A DNA stretch of 64,000 bases. It comes from Nocardioides sp. GY 10127. Lineage in GTDB: Bacteria > Actinomycetota > Actinomycetes > Propionibacteriales > Nocardioidaceae. Position 1 is the first letter of the stretch, and each line of letters starts with the position of its first letter. Below the pieces are notes generated by a model. That model searched no databases and was not told the DNA's origin. It saw nothing but the letters and a program-made list of their open reading frames with translations. Location: NCBI RefSeq assembly GCF_004919085.1, contig NZ_STGL01000001.1, positions 339,380-403,379 of the forward strand. The letters run 5' to 3'. This document shows positions 59,351 to 64,000 of this stretch, one piece after another. A program made the position numbers and the translations under genes.

Positions 59351-60000
59351 CCGACGACCTGCGCAGCCTCCTGCACCAGCGCTCCGAGGAGATGTCACCC
59401 CTCGGCGTGGACCTGGTCGCCGTCACGCGAGAGGGCGGACGGCGCGTGCGACGGCGCCGCGTCGCGACCGCCGTCGGCGGGGTCGCGGCCGTCGCGGTGG
59501 CCGCAGTCGCCGTGGCCTCGCTGCACGGGGCCGCGCCCCGGGCCGTGGAGCCGGCGGGCCCGGTCCCGAGCGCGAGCACGAGCCCGGGCACCACCGCCTC
59601 GGCGGCGCCCGGGCTCCTCACCTTCAGCGACGACGACGGGCTGGTCACATCGCCGGAGCAGGTGCCCCGGAAGCTCGGCTCCACCTCCCAGTCCTTCCAG
59701 GACTTCGTGACCGGGCAGATCGAGCAGCTGATCGCGACGTCCACCTGCGCCGACGGGCAGCCCCGCGTCGACGTCGAGGTGTTCCGCAGCGACGGCTGGG
59801 CCCTGGGCGGCGTCGGGGACTGCGGCGGCTACCTGGCCGTGTGGCGCGAGACCGACGGCACCTGGTCGGAGGTGCTCGGCGGTCAGGACGTCTGGGCCTG
59901 CGCAGACCTCGAGGCGCTCGGAGCCCCCAGCGACGTCGTCGGCACGCGCTGCTGGGACGAGGACGGCACCGGCGACGTGATCCGGTACCGCCACGACTGA
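59347..60000 (+). CDS. Single-span membrane protein, candidate anti-sigma factor
   Basis: 217 residues. A short cytoplasmic domain (DDLRSLLHQRSEEMSPLGVD, then VTREGGRRVRRRR) leads into the span VATAVGGVAAVAVAAVAVASL at about 39-59; a Ser/Thr/Pro-rich linker follows, then an extracytoplasmic domain of about 120 residues with four or five Cys (STCADGQPRV, VGDCGGYLAVW, VWACADLEALG, GTRCWDED) that could form disulfides. No zinc-binding anti-sigma motif is seen. Coupled by ATGA to the ECF sigma gene, so control of that sigma factor is the likely role. Confidence 0.8.
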   Translation: MTDDLRSLLHQRSEEMSPLGVDLVAVTREGGRRVRRRRVATAVGGVAAVAVAAVAVASLHGAAPRAVEPAGPVPSASTSPGTTASAAPGLLTFSDDDGLVTSPEQVPRKLGSTSQSFQDFVTGQIEQLIATSTCADGQPRVDVEVFRSDGWALGGVGDCGGYLAVWRETDGTWSEVLGGQDVWACADLEALGAPSDVVGTRCWDEDGTGDVIRYRHD

Positions 60001-60027
60001 CGGCCCGGCTCCACAGCCGGGCGGACG

Positions 60028-60780
60028 TCAGACGCTGGCGGGCCCCTTCGGCACGGGGGCCTGCCAGTGCAGCCACACGGCGAGCAGGCGCCACACCAGC
60101 GCCACCGCCGCCCCCGCGAGGCTGACCACGAGCAGGGGCAGGTCCACCGGGAACCAGGAGGCGGTGCCCAGCACGACCACCACGGCCCCCGCGAGCGCCG
60201 GGAAGGCGTAGAGCTCGCCGCGGAAGACCACGGGGACGCGTCCGGCCAGGACGTCGCGCATCATCCCACCGCCCACGGCCGTGGTCATCCCCAGCAGCGC
60301 GGAGGGGAACGGGCCGAGCCCGGCCTCGAGTGCCTTGAGCGCCCCCGCCACGCAGAACAGCGCCATGCCCGCCGCGTCCAGCACGAGGACGACCCGCTCC
60401 ATCCGCCCGAACGTCGGGTGGAACCAGAACACCGCCGCGCCGCCGAGCACGGGCGCCAGCAGGTAGCGCCAGTCGGCCAGCGCGGCCGGCGGCACGTCCC
60501 CGATGAGGACGTCGCGCACGAGACCGCCGCCCAGGCCGGTGACGCCGGCCAGCACGAGCACCCCGAAGAGGTCGAGCTCCTTGCGGACGCCCACCAGCCC
60601 ACCCGCGGCCGCGAACACGACGATGCCGAGCAGGTCGAGGACGACGAGCAGCGAGCCGGGGTCGACCAGCGGCGTGGCCACCTCGGGCGTCACGGTCTGC
60701 CCCACGCGTCCCAGGAGCACCAGAGGGGTGAGAAGACTCACCGGCGAGCCCGTGACGAGGGCGGGGAGCAGGGTGGACAC
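60028..60780 (-). CDS. TRIC cation channel family protein (UPF0126, YadS/YvgT-like)
   Basis: 250 residues, seven spans in two repeats of the TRIC fold: LLVVLDLLGIVVFAAAGGLVGVRKELDLFGVLVLAGVTGLGGGLVRDVLIGDVPP and VVLVLDAAGMALFCVAGALKALEAGLGPFPSALLGMTTAVGGGMMRDVLAG. Each repeat has the GGGxxRD motif (about 92-98 and 180-186). Forms trimeric monovalent-cation channels in homologues. GTG 60780 lies eight bases after TAGCCT. A start 29 residues further in (TPEVATPLVDPG) is an alternative. Confidence 0.92.
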   Translation of the reverse strand: MSTLLPALVTGSPVSLLTPLVLLGRVGQTVTPEVATPLVDPGSLLVVLDLLGIVVFAAAGGLVGVRKELDLFGVLVLAGVTGLGGGLVRDVLIGDVPPAALADWRYLLAPVLGGAAVFWFHPTFGRMERVVLVLDAAGMALFCVAGALKALEAGLGPFPSALLGMTTAVGGGMMRDVLAGRVPVVFRGELYAFPALAGAVVVVLGTASWFPVDLPLLVVSLAGAAVALVWRLLAVWLHWQAPVPKGPASV

Positions 60781-60788
60781 GGGACGGC

Positions 60789-60794
60789 AGGCTA
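60789..60794 (-). promoter_or_regulatory. -10 of the TRIC channel gene
   Basis: TAGCCT followed by eight bases and the GTG at 60780. Confidence 0.45.
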
Positions 60795-60826
60795 CCGACG
60801 TCCCGGCTTCCCGACCTGCTCTGACG

Positions 60827-60832
60827 TAGCCT
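60827..60832 (+). promoter_or_regulatory. Candidate -10 of sepH
   Basis: TAGCCT, predicting a leader of about 65 bases that carries AGGAGGAGG (60882-60890). Confidence 0.4.
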
Positions 60833-60900
60833 TGGCCCACCGGAGACCCGGGAGCCGACCGAGAGGGTCGGTGGCGTGCGCAGGAGGAGGTGGCCCGGAC

Positions 60901-61875
60901 GTGGTGCACCTGACCCTCGCGGGGATCAGCGGGGACGGGAAGCAGCTCGTCCTGGTCAGCGACGCCGGCGTGAGGTTCACCCTCGACAACGACTCCCACC
61001 TCCGCGCCGTCCTGCGCGGCGAGCAAGCATCCCAAGGCCGGTTGGAGATCACCATGGACAGCGCCCTTCGCCCCCGCGAGATCCAGGCCCGGATCCGCGC
61101 CGGCGAGACCCCCGAGGCGGTCGCCGAGGCGGCGCGGACCAGCGTGGAGAAGATCCTCCCCTACGCCGGCCCCGTCCTGGCCGAGCGCGAGCACATGGCC
61201 CAGCGCGCCCAGGGCTCCTCCGTCCGTGGTCGCACCGGCGAGGGCCCGCGCATCCTCGGCCGCGCCGTCACCGAGCACCTCTCCGACGTCGGCATCACCA
61301 CCGAGGTCGTCTCCTGGGACTCCTGGCGCCGCGAGGACGGCCGCTGGGTGCTCGTCGGCGAGTTCGCCACCCCGTCCCGCACGGGCATGGCCCGCTTCAC
61401 CTTCGACCCGCCCGGCAACTTCGTCGTGATGGACAACGAGGAGGCCCGCTGGCTGGTCGGCGAGCCGCAGCCGGAGCCCGAGCCGGCGCGCGACGACCTC
61501 CAGCAGGCCCGCGAGCGCCGCCTGGCCGCGACCCGCGTCGACGACGAGGACGCGCTCACCTTCGTGGCGCCCGTCGAGGCCTACCTGGACGTCCCGGTGG
61601 ACGCCCCCGCCGAGCCCGCCGTCACCCAGGCACCCGCCGCCCCGGCTCCGGCCGCGAAGGCACCTGCCGAGCCGTCGACCGTCACGGCTCCGGCGGCCGC
61701 CGAGACCGCCATGGAGCCCGCCGACAAGCCCAGCCCCGCTCCCGCAGCCGAGGTCGAGGAGCCCACGGCCGAGGACGAGCCCGCGAAGCCGACCCGCCGG
61801 CCGGTGCGGAAGTCCCGCGGCCGCGCGTCCGTCCCGAGCTGGGACGAGATCATGTTCGGCGGGTCCCAGGAGTAG
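60901..61875 (+). CDS. sepH: Septation protein SepH
   Basis: 324 residues. Actinobacterial cell-division protein that binds FtsZ and promotes its assembly at septa. The DUF3071 N-terminal domain is clear: HLTLAGISGDGKQLVLVSDAG at about 3-23, FTLDNDSHLRAVLRG, then a helix-turn-helix-like ALRPREIQARIRAGETPEAVAEAARTSVEKILPYAGPVLAERE. The rest is a Pro/Ala/Glu-rich disordered region; the C-terminal conserved motif VPSWDEIMFG is present. GTG 60901 has AGGAGGAGG at a spacing of ten bases. Followed by a sulfurtransferase gene, as in related genomes. Confidence 0.94.
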   Translation: MVHLTLAGISGDGKQLVLVSDAGVRFTLDNDSHLRAVLRGEQASQGRLEITMDSALRPREIQARIRAGETPEAVAEAARTSVEKILPYAGPVLAEREHMAQRAQGSSVRGRTGEGPRILGRAVTEHLSDVGITTEVVSWDSWRREDGRWVLVGEFATPSRTGMARFTFDPPGNFVVMDNEEARWLVGEPQPEPEPARDDLQQARERRLAATRVDDEDALTFVAPVEAYLDVPVDAPAEPAVTQAPAAPAPAAKAPAEPSTVTAPAAAETAMEPADKPSPAPAAEVEEPTAEDEPAKPTRRPVRKSRGRASVPSWDEIMFGGSQE

Positions 61876-61898
61876 GACCCCCGCGCGCTCGGCGCGGC

Positions 61899-62735
61899 TC
61901 AGCCGCGCTCGACGGGCCTCCTGGGGTCGCTGACCCAGTCGCTCCAGCTGCCGGGGTACAGCGCGGCGTTCACGCCGGCCACCGCCAGTGCCAGGACGTC
62001 GTGGGCGGCGGTCACGCCGCTGCCGCAGTACACCGCCACGTCGGCGCCGGGGACCGCGCCGAGCGCCGCGTAGCGCGCGGCCAGCCGCTCGGCGTCCAGG
62101 AAGCGGCCGTCCTCGCCGAGGTTGCCGCTCGTCGGCGCGTTGAGGGCCCCGGGGACGTGCCCGGCGACCGGGTCCACCGGCTCCACCTCGCCCCGGTAGC
62201 GCTCGGCCGCCCGCGCGTCGAGCAGGACGTCCGCCTCCTGCGCGGTGCTCGCGTCGACCGTCGGCAGCCTGCCCGGCGTCAGCTCGACGTCCCCGGCAAG
62301 GACGCTGGTGGGGCCGAGCTCCACGGCACCGCCCTCCTCGCGCCAGGCGCTCCAGCCGCCGTCCAGCACGGCCACGTCGTCGACGCCGTGGTGCCGCAGC
62401 AGCCACCAGCAGCGAGCGGCCGCGTGCCCGGACCAGTCGTCGTAGGCGACGACCGGGACCCCGGCGCGCACCCCCGCCGCGCGCAGCGCCTCCTGGAGCA
62501 CCCCCTGGTCGGGCAGCGGATGCCGCCCTCCGGAGCCGCCCGGGCCGGAGTGCGGCGGCGCGGCCAGTGCTGTGTCGAGGTCGAGGTAGGCAGCGCCCGG
62601 GACGTGGCCCTGCTCGTGCTCGTCCGGCCCTCCGGGTCCGCCCAGCCGGTAGCGGACGTCCAGCACCGTGACCGGCGTCCCCTCCTCCAGCAGCGTGCGC
62701 AGGGCCTGGGCGGTGACGAGCGGACCGAACGGCAT
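61899..62735 (-). CDS. Sulfurtransferase, two rhodanese domains
   Basis: 278 residues, the size of thiosulfate/3-mercaptopyruvate sulfurtransferases. An inactive first rhodanese domain (TVLDVRYRLGGPGGPDEHEQGHVPGAAYLDLD) is followed by an active one with VLLDARAAERYRGEVEPVDPVAGHVPGALNAP and the loop VAVYCGSGVTAAHDV, Cys about 237. CGSGV(T/S) favours 3-mercaptopyruvate as sulfur donor. ATG 62735 (MPFGPLVTAQALRTLL) is chosen over 62795, which would overlap the divergent thymidine kinase promoter. Convergent with sepH. Confidence 0.92.
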   Translation of the reverse strand: MPFGPLVTAQALRTLLEEGTPVTVLDVRYRLGGPGGPDEHEQGHVPGAAYLDLDTALAAPPHSGPGGSGGRHPLPDQGVLQEALRAAGVRAGVPVVAYDDWSGHAAARCWWLLRHHGVDDVAVLDGGWSAWREEGGAVELGPTSVLAGDVELTPGRLPTVDASTAQEADVLLDARAAERYRGEVEPVDPVAGHVPGALNAPTSGNLGEDGRFLDAERLAARYAALGAVPGADVAVYCGSGVTAAHDVLALAVAGVNAALYPGSWSDWVSDPRRPVERG

Positions 62736-62800
62736 GCGGCCATCATGCCGCGCCGGGCCCGCCCACCGTCGCCGGAGCGTCCGTGAGAGGATCACGCCCC

Positions 62801-63463
62801 GTGGCCGAGCTCCAGTTCTTCACCGGCACGATGGACTCCGGCAAGTCCACGTTGGCCCTCCAGACCAACCACAACCACGCCGCCCGCGGCCGCGCGGGGC
62901 GCATCTTCGTGACCCAGGACAGGGCCGGCGAGGGTCGGCTCTCCAGCCGGCTCGGACTCACGCACGACGCCCTCGAGGTCGGCCCCGAGTTCGACTTCTG
63001 GGGCTACGTCGTCAGCGAGCTCACCCACGGCGCCCGGATCGACTACCTGATCTGCGACGAGGCCCAGTTCTACTCCCCCGGCCAGATCGACGCGCTCGCC
63101 AAGGTCGTCGACGAGCTCCAGATCGACGTGTTCGCGTTCGGCATCCTCACCGACTTCCGCACCCAGCTCTTCCCCGGCTCCGCCCGGCTGGTGGAGCTGG
63201 CGGACCGGATGAACGTCCTCCAGGTCGAGGCCCTGTGCTGGTGCGGCAAGCGCGCCACGCACAACGCCCGCACCGAGAACGGCGTGATGGTGGTCGAGGG
63301 CGAGGTGGTCGTGGTCGGTGACGTCGAGCAGCCGGACCACGACGGGGACGCCGACGTCGACGTCGCCTACGAGGTCCTGTGCCGCCAGCACCACCGACGC
63401 CGGCTCACCGCCGCCCGCGCCAAGGCGGTCTCGCTCGCGCCCGAGCCGCTGCCGTTCGGGTGA
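62801..63463 (+). CDS. tdk: Thymidine kinase
   Basis: 220-residue type II thymidine kinase for dT salvage. P-loop FFTGTMDSGKSTLALQTNHN at about 5-24, catalytic YLICDEAQFYSPGQIDALAK at about 84-103, the lid and thymidine-binding segment RTQLFPGSARLVELAD, and a zinc site CWCGKRATHNAR with a second pair further on (VLCRQHH). GTG 62801 (VAELQFFTG) matches the family start; the longer reading from 62783 adds six residues before it. Followed by a perfect bidirectional hairpin. Confidence 0.95.
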   Translation: MAELQFFTGTMDSGKSTLALQTNHNHAARGRAGRIFVTQDRAGEGRLSSRLGLTHDALEVGPEFDFWGYVVSELTHGARIDYLICDEAQFYSPGQIDALAKVVDELQIDVFAFGILTDFRTQLFPGSARLVELADRMNVLQVEALCWCGKRATHNARTENGVMVVEGEVVVVGDVEQPDHDGDADVDVAYEVLCRQHHRRRLTAARAKAVSLAPEPLPFG

Positions 63464-63484
63464 CGCCCGCGTCTGCTTCTGCAT

Positions 63485-63531
63485 GATCGGGGTGGATGCG
63501 GTGCGTCAGGTGCACCGCATCCACCCCGATC
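63485..63531. terminator. Bidirectional terminator between tdk and the 63535 gene
   Basis: A perfect 20-base-pair stem (63485-63504 with 63512-63531) around a 7-base loop, between two convergent stops. Confidence 0.85.
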
Positions 63532-63534
63532 CGG

Positions 63535-63885
63535 TCAGCCGTGGGTGAGCCAGTAGCGGCGGAGTGCCGCCCGCTCTGCGACCGGGTCCCCGTACGCCTC
63601 CGACCCGACCTCGCCACTCTGGTTCACCACCAGCGCTGCCAGCGATGGCTCACGGCGGCGCTGACAGTCCACGTTGACAAGGTCCAGGAGCCGGCCCAGC
63701 CCCCGGGGCAGGTAGGGCAGAGCCAGGTCCTCGACCACCTGTCCGTAGGTGCGGGTGGTGCCTTCGCGCGCGACGTGGACGAGGTAGGCACGCAACCGTG
63801 GCAGGGACTGGTGCGCCAGCTCCGTCACCGTGACGAGGCGCCCGTTGACCGGCACCTTCTCCCCGAGTCGCAACAGGATCTCCAT
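63535..63885 (-). CDS. Hypothetical protein with winged-helix-like core
   Basis: 116 residues, no named family. MEILLRLGEKVPVNGRLVTV opens the protein; the middle GTTRTYGQVVEDLALPYLPRGLGRLLDLVNVDCQRRREPSLAALVVNQSGEVGSEAYGDP recalls the helix-turn-helix and 'ALV' strand of alkyltransferase-like or HNH-associated small proteins, but no catalytic Cys motif is present. ATG 63885. Convergent with tdk across a shared terminator. It is the last gene; 63886-64000 contains no coding sequence. Confidence 0.6.
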   Translation of the reverse strand: MEILLRLGEKVPVNGRLVTVTELAHQSLPRLRAYLVHVAREGTTRTYGQVVEDLALPYLPRGLGRLLDLVNVDCQRRREPSLAALVVNQSGEVGSEAYGDPVAERAALRRYWLTHG

Positions 63886-63971
63886 GACACGATCATGCCC
63901 CCGTGACAGGTCGGCCGGCCGGTGTCCGGGTACCGACGGTCGGTCGCTTCCCTCTGCGCCGGAAGCTTGTC

Positions 63972-64000
63972 GGGGGGGGGGGGGGGGGGGGGGGGCCCCC
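63972..64000. other. Homopolymer end: 24 G then 5 C
   Basis: G 63972-63995 and C 63996-64000. Unlike anything else in the window; probably a poly-G read artefact or a forced contig join rather than genome. Confidence 0.7.

Overview
The window is about 72 percent G+C, uses GTG starts freely, and reads as the chromosome of a high-GC Gram-positive actinobacterium. The conserved block dut, DUF3710, OB-fold protein, DUF3159, two TrkA proteins and a TRAM-domain RNA methyltransferase, together with sepH, DUF4193, DUF3093, DUF4235, a coproporphyrin-type ferrochelatase and PAC2, points to Micrococcales, perhaps the Intrasporangiaceae/Ornithinimicrobiaceae. The taxonomic call is inference from gene content. 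At least fifteen genes begin 6-8 bases after a TANNNT hexamer, which suggests that leaderless mRNAs are the rule.

Layout. 1-9.2 kb is a fatty-acid degradation region: a thiolase divergent from a large FabG and a MaoC hydratase (the M. tuberculosis fadA2-fabG4-htdX arrangement), TesB thioesterase, PAC2 protein, then fadA-fadB. Both fad promoter regions share the half-site GTTACT and one is a perfect palindrome. 9.3-15.3 kb holds dxs, a Nudix hydrolase, a secreted GH18-like protein, an uncharacterised gene under a LexA box, an unknown two-part protein and a histone-deacetylase-family enzyme. 15.4-28.2 kb is a peptide-use region: P1 peptidase, CocE/NonD hydrolase, a five-gene peptide ABC transporter with a 4-base overlap at every junction, an S9 peptidase and an M20 hydrolase. 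28.2-31.1 kb has two divergent secreted alpha/beta-hydrolases. 31.2-38.4 kb holds YjbQ, GNAT, M3 peptidase, DUF3105, thiamine-binding, MOSC and an ECF sigma/membrane-protein pair. 38.6-45 kb has aconitase, an SDR under a MerR-type promoter, and a type III glutamine synthetase.

45.0-48.5 kb is an accessory island of visibly lower G+C: a 5'-truncated winged-helix/BTAD regulator, an unknown 439-residue membrane and coiled-coil protein, an ankyrin-repeat gene broken by one amber codon, and the last 63 codons of a tyrosine recombinase. It looks like the remnant of an integrated element.

48.5-63.9 kb is conserved core: RNA methyltransferase, TrkA pair, DUF3159, OB-fold, DUF3710, dut, DUF3093, DUF4235, DUF4193, inositol monophosphatase, ferrochelatase, MFS exporter, a second ECF sigma factor with an autoregulatory-looking promoter, TRIC channel, SepH, sulfurtransferase and thymidine kinase. 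The window ends in 24 G followed by CCCCC, which is probably a sequencing or assembly artefact. No rRNA, complete tRNA, insertion sequence or CRISPR array was seen.
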